Assembly (NCBI RefSeq): GCF_000959525.1
Contig: NZ_CP009832.1
Span: 62,001-126,000 of the forward strand
DNA length: 64,000 nt
DNA from: Burkholderia multivorans ATCC BAA-247
GTDB lineage: Bacteria; Pseudomonadota; Gammaproteobacteria; Burkholderiales; Burkholderiaceae
Direction of reading: 5' to 3'
Shown here: one piece after another, positions 1-7,254 of the stretch
Position numbering within the stretch: position 1 is the first letter of the stretch
Layout: each line of letters opens with the position of its first letter
Notes under the pieces: generated by a model
Told to the model about the DNA's origin: nothing
The model's database searches: none
The model's input: only the letters and a program-made list of their open reading frames with translations
Translations under genes and position numbers: made by a program

Positions 1-115
1 TAAAAAGGCCCCACGGGCGCGGCCGGCGTAGCATCATGTCGGCCCCGGCCGCGCGGGACAGGCGCGCTGTGCGCCGCCGCTGCCGGATTCAACGCGCAAC
101 ACCACCCCGCTCACC

Positions 116-1129
116 ATGAAAATTGCCATCCTCGACGACTACCAGGACGCCGTCCGCAAGCTGAACTGCTTCGAGATGCTCGCCGACCACGACGTGAAGG
201 TCTTCAACAACACGGTGCGCGGGCTGGGGCAACTCGCGAGCCGCCTCGCGGAAGTCGAGGCGCTCGTGCTGATTCGCGAACGCACACCGATCTCGTCGCA
301 ACTGCTTGCCAAATTGCCGAATCTGCGCATGATCAGCCAGACCGGCCGTATTTCGAGCCATATCGATCTCGACGCGTGTACCGACCGCGGGATCGCGGTG
401 CTCGAAGGCACCGGCTCGCCGATCGCGCCGGCCGAACTGACGTGGGCGCTCGTGATGGCTGCGCAGCGCCGCATTCCGCAATACGTCGCGAACCTGAAGC
501 AGGGCGCGTGGCAGCAGTCGGGGCTGAAGACGTCGGCGCTGCCGCCGAACTTCGGTCTCGGCCAGGTGCTGCGCGGGCAGACGCTCGGCATCTGGGGTTA
601 CGGCAAGATCGGCCGGCTCGTTGCCGGCTACGGCAAGGCGTTCGGGATGAACGTGATGATCTGGGGCCGCGAACATTCGCTCGAGGCCGCGCGCGCGGAC
701 GGCTACACCGCCGCCGAGAGCCGCGAAGCGCTGTTCGAGCAGAGCGACGTGCTGTCGCTGCACCTGCGGCTGCATGACGACACGCGCGGGATCGTCAAGC
801 AGGAAGACTTGATGCGGATGAAGCCGACGTCGCTGCTCGTCAACACGAGCCGCGCGGAACTGCTCGAGGAAAACGCGCTCGTCAACGCGCTGTCGCACAA
901 CCGGCCGGGGATGGTCGCGATCGACGTGTACGAAAGCGAGCCGATCCTGCAGGGCTACAGCTTGCTGCGGATGGAAAACGTGATCTGCACGCCGCACATC
1001 GGCTACGTCGAACGCGAAAGCTACGAGCTGTATTTCAGTGCCGCGTTCAAGAACATCCTCGCGTTCGACCAGGGCGACACGTCGAGCGTCGTCAACCCGG
1101 AAGCGCTGCTGCCGGTCCGCAAGCGCTGA
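116..1129 (+). CDS. D-2-hydroxyacid dehydrogenase family protein
   Basis: This 337-residue protein is a cytoplasmic NAD(P)-dependent oxidoreductase of the D-isomer-specific 2-hydroxyacid dehydrogenase family. The Rossmann nucleotide-binding motif GYGKIG is at residues 161-166. The family catalytic triad can be placed at Arg246 (NTSRAE), Glu275 (YESEP) and His294 (TPHIGYVE). Length and domain order are normal for the family: an N-terminal substrate half, then the NAD domain from about residue 110 to 295. It is a single gene converging on the phospholipase gene, with only 19 bp between them. The actual 2-hydroxy acid substrate cannot be told from the sequence; phosphoglycerate dehydrogenase-like, formate dehydrogenase-like or glyoxylate reductase-like roles are all possible. 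Confidence 0.9.
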   Translation: MKIAILDDYQDAVRKLNCFEMLADHDVKVFNNTVRGLGQLASRLAEVEALVLIRERTPISSQLLAKLPNLRMISQTGRISSHIDLDACTDRGIAVLEGTGSPIAPAELTWALVMAAQRRIPQYVANLKQGAWQQSGLKTSALPPNFGLGQVLRGQTLGIWGYGKIGRLVAGYGKAFGMNVMIWGREHSLEAARADGYTAAESREALFEQSDVLSLHLRLHDDTRGIVKQEDLMRMKPTSLLVNTSRAELLEENALVNALSHNRPGMVAIDVYESEPILQGYSLLRMENVICTPHIGYVERESYELYFSAAFKNILAFDQGDTSSVVNPEALLPVRKR

Positions 1130-1148
1130 TCACACGCCGCGCGCCGCT

Positions 1149-2015
1149 TCACGCGGCGACGCGGCCGTCCGTCATCGCGCCGACGCGCGCGAGAAAATGT
1201 TCACCGTCGCGGCGCCCGAGATCGTATGCGTGCTGCATCTGCGACGGGCTCGTGTAATCCCAGCTGGAAATCGGCACCTTCGTCGACGGCTGCACGTACA
1301 GCCGACGCTGATCGCCGTGCGCGACCGTAAACATCTGCGGACGCGGATACCGCCGCGTGACGAGCACCAGCACGTCGCCCGGCGAGGCGTCGAGCGCGCC
1401 GACCGGCACGTTGTCCACCATCCCGCCGTCGAGCACCGGCCGGCCGCCGCGCCGCAGCACCGGCGTAAACGGCGGCGTACACGACGACTGCAGGATCAGG
1501 TCGGCCAGCTCGTCGACGTGCGCGCAATCCTGCGCGCGCACGAATTCGGGACGAAAGCCCAGTGTGCGGCCGAGCGTCGGATGCAGCGTCTTGCGCAGGT
1601 ACTTTTCGATGTTGTACGCGACGAGGCCCGCGGCCACGGCGCTGCGCGCGCCGAGCCAGCGCGGCACGTGCGACACGCCGATACGGATCTCCGGCGCGCT
1701 CGCGAGCTGCGCGAACGGCTCGCCGTAGATGTCGAGCAGCGCCTGCCGGTAGATCCGGTAGTGCGGAAACATCGGCTCGCGGCCGAACAGATTGCGCCAG
1801 TACACGTTCTTCCGGTTCTCGCGCAGCGCCTCTTCGTAATAGCGCATCACCCACGCGGCATCGCGCGTGTACAGCATGCAGGCCGTCGCCGCGCCGGCCG
1901 AAATGCCGGCGATCACGCGCGGGCGCAGGCCGAGCGCCGGCTGCGCGACGTCCCAGAAACCGGCCTGCCACCAGCAGCGATTGCCGCCGCCCGCGAAAAC
2001 GATCTGGTCGAACAT
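1149..2015 (-). CDS. Patatin-like phospholipase
   Basis: This 288-residue predicted acyl hydrolase has a patatin fold. The glycine-rich oxyanion segment (AGGGNR) is at residues 8-13. The nucleophile elbow GISAG puts the serine at residue 39. The catalytic aspartate lies in the motif LDGGMVDN at residue 196, giving the Ser-Asp dyad of the family. The start at 2015 was chosen because the protein then begins directly with the conserved oxyanion strand. The open frame continues upstream only because it overlaps the thioesterase gene in another frame. The start lies 9 bp after the stop of the thioesterase gene on the same strand, so the two are probably co-transcribed. Lipid substrate unknown. Confidence 0.88.
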   Translation of the reverse strand: MFDQIVFAGGGNRCWWQAGFWDVAQPALGLRPRVIAGISAGAATACMLYTRDAAWVMRYYEEALRENRKNVYWRNLFGREPMFPHYRIYRQALLDIYGEPFAQLASAPEIRIGVSHVPRWLGARSAVAAGLVAYNIEKYLRKTLHPTLGRTLGFRPEFVRAQDCAHVDELADLILQSSCTPPFTPVLRRGGRPVLDGGMVDNVPVGALDASPGDVLVLVTRRYPRPQMFTVAHGDQRRLYVQPSTKVPISSWDYTSPSQMQHAYDLGRRDGEHFLARVGAMTDGRVAA

Positions 2016-2023
2016 TGCGCCGC

Positions 2024-2428
2024 TCAGCTCGTCAGCGCGTAGGTCGACGTCGCGTGGACGGCCATCTTGCCGTCCTCGTCGAACAGTTCGACTTCGCCGA
2101 ACACGAGGTTGCGGCCCATTCGCAGCACGCGCGCGGTCACAAGCACGTCGCCCTTGCGCACCGGACGCATGAAGTTCGTGTTCAGCGAGACGGTCGTCAT
2201 CGGCCGGAACTCGCCGAGCGCGGCCGAGATGGCGACGACCATCGCGGTGTCGGCGGCGGCCGTGAATACCTGACCGCAGATCACGCCGCCCGAATGGCGG
2301 AATTCGCCGGAAAACGGCAGGCGCAGCGTGACGCTGTCGTCGCCGATCGATACGGGGACCAGATCGAGCGAGCGGACCCACGGGGCCAGCAGGCGATCGA
2401 GCAATTCGCGGACTGCGTTCTCGTCCAT
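2024..2428 (-). CDS. PaaI-family hotdog-fold thioesterase
   Basis: This 134-residue protein is of the PaaI/YdiI-like hotdog thioesterase type, which hydrolyses acyl-CoA thioesters. The family signature region is seen as an HSGGVICGQVFTAAADTA segment at about residues 45-62, followed by a TTVSLNTNFMRPV beta strand and a C-terminal ATSTYAL strand. In this family the HGG-type motif and a following acidic residue form the active site. The start at 2428 gives the usual length. The frame stays open upstream to 2602, but that extension has no family similarity. It is the first gene of a likely two-gene operon with the patatin-like phospholipase, which would suggest a role in lipid or acyl-chain turnover. 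Confidence 0.85.
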   Translation of the reverse strand: MDENAVRELLDRLLAPWVRSLDLVPVSIGDDSVTLRLPFSGEFRHSGGVICGQVFTAAADTAMVVAISAALGEFRPMTTVSLNTNFMRPVRKGDVLVTARVLRMGRNLVFGEVELFDEDGKMAVHATSTYALTS

Positions 2429-2576
2429 CTTCGAATGTCCAGAAAACGTTGCGCGACCGCCGCGCAACAGGTTGGACGTCATCATACCGGGAGCGCGGAA
2501 ACTGCGATGGCTCGTTATCCCGCCGTCAGGTCGCGTTGTCGTGACGAAATATTTTCGCGAAATATGCAGAAAGGGC

Positions 2577-2605
2577 TTGCCATGTCCCGAAAAGCCATGC
2601 ATAAT
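2577..2605 (+). promoter_or_regulatory. Sigma-70-like promoter of tRNA-Lys
   Basis: A -35 element TTGCCA (2577-2582) is followed after 17 bp by a -10 element CATAAT (2600-2605). The transcription start would fall a few bases before the first base of the tRNA at 2619. Position and spacing fit a stable-RNA promoter. Confidence 0.6.
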
Positions 2606-2618
2606 TTCGCTTCTGTCG

Positions 2619-2694
2619 GGGGCGTTAGCTCAGTTGGTAGAGCAGCGGACTCTTAATCCGTAGGTCGAGTGTTCGAGTCACTCACGCCCCACCA
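2619..2694 (+). tRNA. tRNA-Lys (anticodon CTT)
   Basis: A 76-nt cloverleaf. The acceptor arm pairs GGGGCGT with ACGCCCC, the D-arm contains AGCTCAGTTGGTAGAGC, and the anticodon loop CTCTTAA carries CTT. The T-loop is GTTCGAGTC and the 3' end CCA is encoded. The 3' 48 bases (2647-2694) are the attachment core of the prophage and are restored exactly on integration, so the gene stays functional. Its natural terminator now lies 37.8 kb away, behind the right repeat. Confidence 0.97.
2647..2694 (+). repeat. attL: 48-bp attachment core
   Basis: It is identical over 48 bp to 40487-40534. It starts in the anticodon arm of tRNA-Lys and ends with the encoded CCA. The bases immediately outside differ on both sides (C versus G before, A versus G after), which fixes the limits of identity. 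Confidence 0.95.
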
Positions 2695-2702
2695 AAGAAT
2701 TC

Positions 2703-2735
2703 AAGGGTTTAGCAGCGATGCTAAGCCCTTTTTTC
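2703..2735 (+). terminator. Phage-supplied terminator behind tRNA-Lys
   Basis: A 12-bp stem (2703-2714 with 2719-2730, one G-U pair) and a GCGA tetraloop are followed by a run of six or more T. It lies 8 bp inside the prophage and replaces the host terminator of the tRNA gene that was displaced to 40543. Confidence 0.85.
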
Positions 2736-2748
2736 TTTTCAGTGCCCG

Positions 2749-2775
2749 TTGATATTAGACAGTGTCTAATATCAA
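2749..2775. promoter_or_regulatory. 12-bp inverted repeat, candidate integrase arm sites (left)
   Basis: Two perfect 12-bp arms, 2749-2760 and 2764-2775, are separated by three bases. Each arm contains the octamer TATTAGAC (2753-2760 direct, 2764-2771 inverted). The same octamer occurs twice beside the right attachment site at nearly the same distance from the core. There is no T-tract, so a terminator is unlikely. Binding by integrase or an excisionase is inferred. Confidence 0.5.
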
Positions 2776-2797
2776 GTGCCATCTTCCCTCGCCTCAG

Positions 2798-2815
2798 CCT
2801 GTCAAGCCTGACAGG
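2798..2815. promoter_or_regulatory. 7-bp dyad upstream of the PAAR gene
   Basis: CCTGTCA and TGACAGG are separated by four bases, 63 bp before the PAAR start codon. It could be an operator for the cargo operon; the protein that would bind is unknown. Confidence 0.3.
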
Positions 2816-2877
2816 ATCGTTTCCGTCCCGTACTGCGTGCTACATTCTTCAGCGGATTACTTTTCGCAAAGTTCAGC

Positions 2878-3402
2878 ATGGGATTCGCATTCATTCGAGA
2901 AGGCGACACGACGTCTCACGGCGGCCGCGTGCTCGCATGTGATCCGACCAATACGGTCGACGGTAAAGCATTGGCCCTGCTCGGCGACATGGTGTCGTGT
3001 CCGCGTTGCGGCGGTGTCTTCCCGATCGTGAAGGTAAAGACCGAACTGCACATGACATTCAACGGCCGGCCGGTAGCGTCAGACGGCGACATGACGGCGT
3101 GCGGCGCGACGCTCATCGCGAGTCAGAGCAACGCTACGGCATCGCCTACGGAGGGCGCAGGACACCCAATTGGCGGCGGCCATAGCGTAGTGGCCCAACA
3201 GGCAAGCGCTGACCAGTCGGGCCCACACCGCGGGCGTTTTCAGGTCCTGGACGACGACACTGGGAAGCCCGTCGCTAATCACCCGTATACCGTGACCGGC
3301 AGCGATGGCAGCACCATTACGGGAACGACCGACGAAGACGGGTATACGGACTGGCTCGAGACTGCCCGCGCCGCGTCCCTTTCTTTCAAGCGCTCGACCT
3401 GA
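2878..3402 (+). CDS. PAAR-domain protein with transthyretin-like C-terminal domain
   Basis: This 174-residue protein has an N-terminal PAAR domain at residues 1-85. Its visible elements are a GDTTSHGG turn, a cysteine-containing CPRCGG loop and a GRPVASDGD repeat strand. A short linker follows, then a beta-rich segment at about 118-172 (FQVLDDDTGKPV, then TTDEDGYTDW) resembling the transthyretin-like domains often found in PAAR effectors. PAAR proteins cap the VgrG spike of type VI secretion systems and carry toxins. It is followed after 7 bp by a nuclease gene and then an immunity-type gene, so the three form one likely effector cassette. No VgrG or other T6SS gene is in the window. The phage's own spike has its own tip, so this is more likely lysogenic cargo than a virion part. 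Confidence 0.85.
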   Translation: MGFAFIREGDTTSHGGRVLACDPTNTVDGKALALLGDMVSCPRCGGVFPIVKVKTELHMTFNGRPVASDGDMTACGATLIASQSNATASPTEGAGHPIGGGHSVVAQQASADQSGPHRGRFQVLDDDTGKPVANHPYTVTGSDGSTITGTTDEDGYTDWLETARAASLSFKRST

Positions 3403-3409
3403 ATTCGGT

Positions 3410-4117
3410 ATGACAGACTACGCACAGGGGGGCGGATCCGGCTCGACGGCTCCGGGCAGCGGAAAAACAAACCCAGTACGCGTTCGACGAAATGCGCTCG
3501 ACGCTAAGGACCGGCAAGCGCTCTGCGCCGTCATCTGCAGGTGCAATGCGATGCCGGCCATAGGCGTTGATGGACAGAAGCTAAAGCAGCAGTGTGTCAG
3601 CGGGAGGCTAAAGGCGGCGGACGCGATCGGGAGTCATCAGAGCCCATACAAGGCCGAAATCAACTACGACATGTCATGTGATCCGCCGGCTCCGATCATG
3701 GATTCGCGGATCGGCACTAAAGCGCACGATTATTTACCGGGCTGGATTCAGAAATACTGGCCGGGCGGTCTGGAAAGCTACACGCCAGGCGTGGGCAATA
3801 TTCGCCGGCCCGATGTCGTGATCGTCAACGATCCGTCACTGCCGCCGACGCAGGACAACCTGAAATCTGTTGTGGAAATCAAGTTTCCGCCGGATCGCGT
3901 GGACCCGAAGCAGCAAGACGCATACGAACGCATCGCCGGCGACCCTTCAAAAGTCGCTACGATGGGGCCCAATGACTGCGGATGCTCCGACGATCAGCCG
4001 AACGAGACCGAATCCTCGCAATCCGCCCTGTCGCAACTCGGGAAATTGATCGGGCAAGGTCTGAAGGGAAGCCTCGGTGGCCCGATGCCGCCACCTATGC
4101 CTTTGCCCATCCCCTAA
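3410..4117 (+). CDS. VRR-NUC domain nuclease, putative type VI effector
   Basis: This 235-residue protein has a PD-(D/E)XK nuclease core of the VRR-NUC kind at about residues 95-185. The catalytic aspartate is in RRPDVVIV (Asp135) and the ExK pair is Glu156/Lys158 in VVEIKF. A following QQDAYERIAG helix supplies the conserved Gln and Tyr. The C-terminus is proline/glycine rich. The start at 3410 follows the PAAR stop by 7 bp; the frame is open further upstream only as an overlap with the PAAR gene. The toxin is therefore separate from the PAAR protein rather than fused to it. Its role as a DNA-degrading toxin delivered to rival cells is inferred from the domain and the flanking immunity-type gene. 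Confidence 0.8.
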   Translation: MTDYAQGGGSGSTAPGSGKTNPVRVRRNALDAKDRQALCAVICRCNAMPAIGVDGQKLKQQCVSGRLKAADAIGSHQSPYKAEINYDMSCDPPAPIMDSRIGTKAHDYLPGWIQKYWPGGLESYTPGVGNIRRPDVVIVNDPSLPPTQDNLKSVVEIKFPPDRVDPKQQDAYERIAGDPSKVATMGPNDCGCSDDQPNETESSQSALSQLGKLIGQGLKGSLGGPMPPPMPLPIP

Positions 4118-4131
4118 ATCGCAACCACACG

Positions 4132-5238
4132 ATGATGAGCAACGATAACGAACGACGGATTCAGGAGCTGGCCCAGGCCGGCATGATGCCGTTCGCGATT
4201 CTCGAACCGCGTTACCCTCACGATGGTATCGGCGCCGCTCTGGTTGTGCGCGCGTCCCTGTACTTCAAAGGTGGGTACACCCGTGACAAACGCGACGCGC
4301 TTGCATGGGTCTTCGATCGGTATGTCGAGATCGCCCGTCAGGCGAGCGCCCCCAACACTGACCATCCATTGAGGTGGCTCTGGTTCAATGGTAAGAAGGC
4401 GCTTCCCCTTGCGAAAGCACCCGCGCTGTCAGCACTCGCATCCAGTGTCGGCGCAAACGAAGGTTTCGATGCAACTTTCGTCGGCGGCGAGACAGCGCGT
4501 GATGCATCTTTCTACGAATTCACAACTTTCTGCCTGGAACAGTTCCAGGCTGAACTCGGCACTCGGGGTCTCGACGTTCTAGTTTTCACGTTCCCGGCCC
4601 CTTTCGTCCGGACGAACCCGACTCCCTTCATACGACTCTTCCGCGATGCGGCCGCCGCTGTGGACGCGATCCACGGCCATGCCGGACTCGCGGTAAATCT
4701 GTCACCGACGAGCCGAACTGAAAACGAAAGCAGCGAATATCTTATGGCGCAGCAGCTCGGGCCCGGTGTCGACGTAGGTAGTCCAATTGCTATGAAAGTG
4801 CGTGACCTTACGGACAGAATCAAGACTGTCGACTGGCTCACCCTGATCGATAAGCCAATGCTGGCAAAGGTTGGCGGCATCGCCACGCTGCAATCCGCAC
4901 TACCGACAGACTGGTACGACTTAACGCCGTGCGCGCAAGGACTGTTGATCCGCGCGGGCACAATCCCCGAAGCCGGCGTGCAGGGAGCGACCGGCGCCCT
5001 GGCGCCACCACCGGCTTATGTCGTAGTCAACGCTGCTTTGCGCGCGATCGTTGCAGATACGGTTTCGATTCTTCAACGTGGCACGGCAAATGGAGACGCA
5101 CCGGTCTACAACACGCAGACCAGCAGTAACGCATGGCTCCGGCGATTCGACGTCTCTGAGAACGAATTGCTGAACGCCAAAGCGGCCGTGCTCGATACGC
5201 CGAAACTCCCCCCCCAGAGTCTAGTCACAAAGCAATAA
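4132..5238 (+). CDS. DUF3396 / type VI immunity family protein
   Basis: This 368-residue protein resembles the DUF3396 (type VI immunity) family. Recognisable segments are ALVVRASLYFKGGYT near the start, a central FVRTNPTPFIRLFRDAAA segment, and a late PTDWYDLTPCAQGLLIRAG segment. No signal peptide or membrane segment is seen, which fits a cytoplasmic protector against a nuclease. Two adjacent ATG codons (4132 and 4135) could start it. It lies 14 bp after the nuclease gene on the same strand, the standard order toxin then immunity. Specific inhibition of this nuclease is inferred from position, not from sequence. Confidence 0.75.
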   Translation: MMSNDNERRIQELAQAGMMPFAILEPRYPHDGIGAALVVRASLYFKGGYTRDKRDALAWVFDRYVEIARQASAPNTDHPLRWLWFNGKKALPLAKAPALSALASSVGANEGFDATFVGGETARDASFYEFTTFCLEQFQAELGTRGLDVLVFTFPAPFVRTNPTPFIRLFRDAAAAVDAIHGHAGLAVNLSPTSRTENESSEYLMAQQLGPGVDVGSPIAMKVRDLTDRIKTVDWLTLIDKPMLAKVGGIATLQSALPTDWYDLTPCAQGLLIRAGTIPEAGVQGATGALAPPPAYVVVNAALRAIVADTVSILQRGTANGDAPVYNTQTSSNAWLRRFDVSENELLNAKAAVLDTPKLPPQSLVTKQ

Positions 5239-5253
5239 GCTGCGAGGCACAAC

Positions 5254-6003
5254 ATGGACCTTACTGCGCTTACCGGTTCCCTAGGAGCAATCCACGCTGC
5301 ACTTGCGACCATAACGGCAATTGTGGGAATTGCAATGTCACGCAATACTTTCCGGTCCGGCAATCAACTTTTCTCCCAAACTCGCACGAAGCGCCTATAT
5401 GAAATCATGAAGCTGAAGGACCAGGGTTGGCGCGCGATCTCGTCCGGCGCGTTGCAGCTTGCGGTCAAGGAGGCATTCGGCATGCGACTGAGCGGGGACG
5501 AAATTCGATTCATATTTGAACGGGATGACGCACTCTCGCTGTTCCGATCACGAGAATATGCCGGCAGTTTTGTAAAGTTCTGTCCTATTGAAGCACGTTA
5601 CAAAGACAATCGGTATAAATGGCTTCAGCGATGGACGTTCAGAGGAAATTTTCAAGTTTTACTAGCATCATCGGTCACTGTCTATTTCCTTACATTTGTC
5701 CCCGCCCACAAGTTGGGGACGGTCAGCACTCCGGCAGCAGTGGTCCTGATGATCGTCGGAACAATACTCACGTTTACACTGATGTTTTTTGCGCGTGAAG
5801 CAAAGGCAGCAGGGACTCTGATAAACGTCGATAGTGAATATCCGCGGCCTTCGTATGGCCACAAGCTAGCGATTACGAAACGCGCCAACAAACTCTCGGA
5901 CAGCACTCAAAAGACTGATGTAGCGCAGGATCGGAAAGCGTCGCCCAGCTTTCGACGAATCAATCCTGCAGCGAAACGAGATGAGCCTGCCGCGATCGCA
6001 TAG
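5254..6003 (+). CDS. Hypothetical membrane protein
   Basis: This 249-residue protein is not recognised. It has a hydrophobic N-terminal segment (residues about 10-28), a long charged middle region (30-130) and two further hydrophobic segments near 136-150 and 160-180. A basic, disordered C-terminal tail follows. This suggests an inner-membrane protein with a cytoplasmic central domain. Base composition is visibly lower in G+C than the phage structural genes. It starts 15 bp after the immunity-type gene and may be the last gene of that operon. It could also belong with the phosphoribosyltransferase that follows as a separate, possibly defensive, unit. Confidence 0.7.
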   Translation: MDLTALTGSLGAIHAALATITAIVGIAMSRNTFRSGNQLFSQTRTKRLYEIMKLKDQGWRAISSGALQLAVKEAFGMRLSGDEIRFIFERDDALSLFRSREYAGSFVKFCPIEARYKDNRYKWLQRWTFRGNFQVLLASSVTVYFLTFVPAHKLGTVSTPAAVVLMIVGTILTFTLMFFAREAKAAGTLINVDSEYPRPSYGHKLAITKRANKLSDSTQKTDVAQDRKASPSFRRINPAAKRDEPAAIA

Positions 6004-6027
6004 GAAACCCGCGCGCCGCACCCTACC

Positions 6028-6138
6028 ATGCAGCTCGCCCCGCGCTACATCGCAAAGAAGGCAGGCGATCCATCTGCCGCCTTTCGCGACTTCGATGACA
6101 TCCTGATGAACCTGCCGCATGCTGCTTCTGCAAATTGA
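6028..6138 (+). CDS. Possible 36-residue leader peptide overlapping the phosphoribosyltransferase
   Basis: This short frame starts with ATG 25 bp after the membrane protein gene and overlaps the first 20 bases of the next gene. That arrangement could couple translation of the phosphoribosyltransferase gene. It has no recognised domain and may not be expressed. Confidence 0.25.
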   Translation: MQLAPRYIAKKAGDPSAAFRDFDDILMNLPHAASAN

Positions 6139-6760
6139 CGATGCAACTCGCGACGCCCATCCCTTCCTGCGGCGTGATGATCACTGTTGGTACTGCGGCG
6201 ATTACACCGCGCGCGGAGGACTCGCGTGCAGCCCGATCGACGAGCTGGTTGCCGACTTCCAGAAATCGGTCTCGCGGCAAGGACGTCCCGAGTATCGGGA
6301 CAAGACGCGTGCGATTCAGACGGTCGGACGGACGTTTCGCAATGCATTCGTTCCGAACGCGTTTCGACAATGCACCTTCGTGCCTGTCCCGCCATCCAAG
6401 CCCCGAACGGCCCCGGAATACGACGACCGAATGGTGCTCGCGCTCGGCCACATGGCGGCGCTTGTTCAAGACGAATTGCTTATTCTCGCCGACGTACGCG
6501 AGTTGGTGCTGCACCGTGAAAGTTACGTCGCGTCGCACCTGACTCCGGCGCAACGCATGCGCCCGGAGGACTTGATTCCGCTCTACGAGATCAATGAAAC
6601 GATTGCGGTGCCCCAGCCGAAGCACATTATCGTTGTCGACGACATCCTGACCACGGGTAGCCACTTCGTCGCGATGAAAACCATTCTCCAGGCGCGCTAT
6701 CCGAATGCATGGATAGGCGGTTTGTTCATAGGGAGACGCCCAGAAGCGCCCGATTTTTGA
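6119..6760 (+). CDS. Phosphoribosyltransferase-domain protein
   Basis: This 213-residue protein has a clear type I phosphoribosyltransferase signature, the PRPP-binding loop IIVVDDILTTGSHF at about residues 163-176. A preceding FVPVPPSK strand and an N-terminal CWYCG pair followed by a further cysteine suggest a ComF-like arrangement with a small zinc-binding element. ComF-type proteins act in competence, but isolated phosphoribosyltransferase genes also occur among phage-borne cargo and defence loci. It is the last gene before a 490-bp gap that holds the candidate cos site. That is the position where P2 carries its optional right-end genes. The substrate is unknown. Confidence 0.7.
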   Translation: MLLLQIDDATRDAHPFLRRDDHCWYCGDYTARGGLACSPIDELVADFQKSVSRQGRPEYRDKTRAIQTVGRTFRNAFVPNAFRQCTFVPVPPSKPRTAPEYDDRMVLALGHMAALVQDELLILADVRELVLHRESYVASHLTPAQRMRPEDLIPLYEINETIAVPQPKHIIVVDDILTTGSHFVAMKTILQARYPNAWIGGLFIGRRPEAPDF

Positions 6761-7254
6761 TAGTGGCGCACCGGGCCCGCATAATCACGGCGCGTAAAAT
6801 TGCACAGGGAAATCGGCCGCCTCACTCCTCTGCTCGCCCGCTACGGGCGGGCCGCAACGGTCAATGCACACGTGCATAAAAACCGCTCGATTTTGCGGGC
6901 GGGTGGGGCGGGGTCACAACTGCGCGCGTGCGTCGCGATCGGCTTCCTGCGGTGAGTGCGCGCTCCGGCGACCTTTTGCCGATTCACCAAAGATTTTCCG
7001 GGAAGCAATGGGAAGAATGCTGGTGTTCGATCACGAAGAAACAGCGAGATTGCAAGGAGCGAGGTCAGCGGCGGAACCCAGGCAGGGTAAGCCGGATCAC
7101 GGTTCCCACAAGCATGCAGCCACCGGCTAAGGCAGGTTTAAGGCGCTTCACTATCGAAACCACCCCGTTCCCCATATGGGGAGACCGTGTTACGATCTTG
7201 CCAATCACTGGGACGCTCTGAAAGCTCAGTCGCCGCCGATTTCTCGGGGTGGTC
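6761..7254. other. Gene-free gap containing the candidate cos region
   Basis: No convincing gene is present in these 494 bases; the short open frames here have no family similarity. The central G-rich stretch (6894-6915) resembles the P2 cohesive end. The gap separates rightward cargo genes on both sides. Confidence 0.5.
6902..6920 (+). other. Candidate cos (cohesive-end) site
   Basis: This 19-nt sequence, with core GGGGCGGGG, matches the P2/P4 19-nt cohesive end as I remember it at 13 of 19 positions. The next seven bases, TGCGCGC, also match the P2 flank. It lies in the largest non-coding gap between the attachment site and gene Q, the side of Q where P2 has cos. The P2 sequence is recalled from memory, so the match is only a lead. 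Confidence 0.4.

Noticed and set aside
2749-2775. Inverted repeat as a second terminator after tRNA-Lys
   Set aside because: No T-tract, only a 3-bp loop, and the same octamer recurs at the right end, so a protein-binding site is more likely.
3305-3409. Upstream start for the VRR-NUC nuclease
   Set aside because: The extra 35 codons overlap the PAAR gene and have no similarity; the ATG at 3410 follows the PAAR stop directly.
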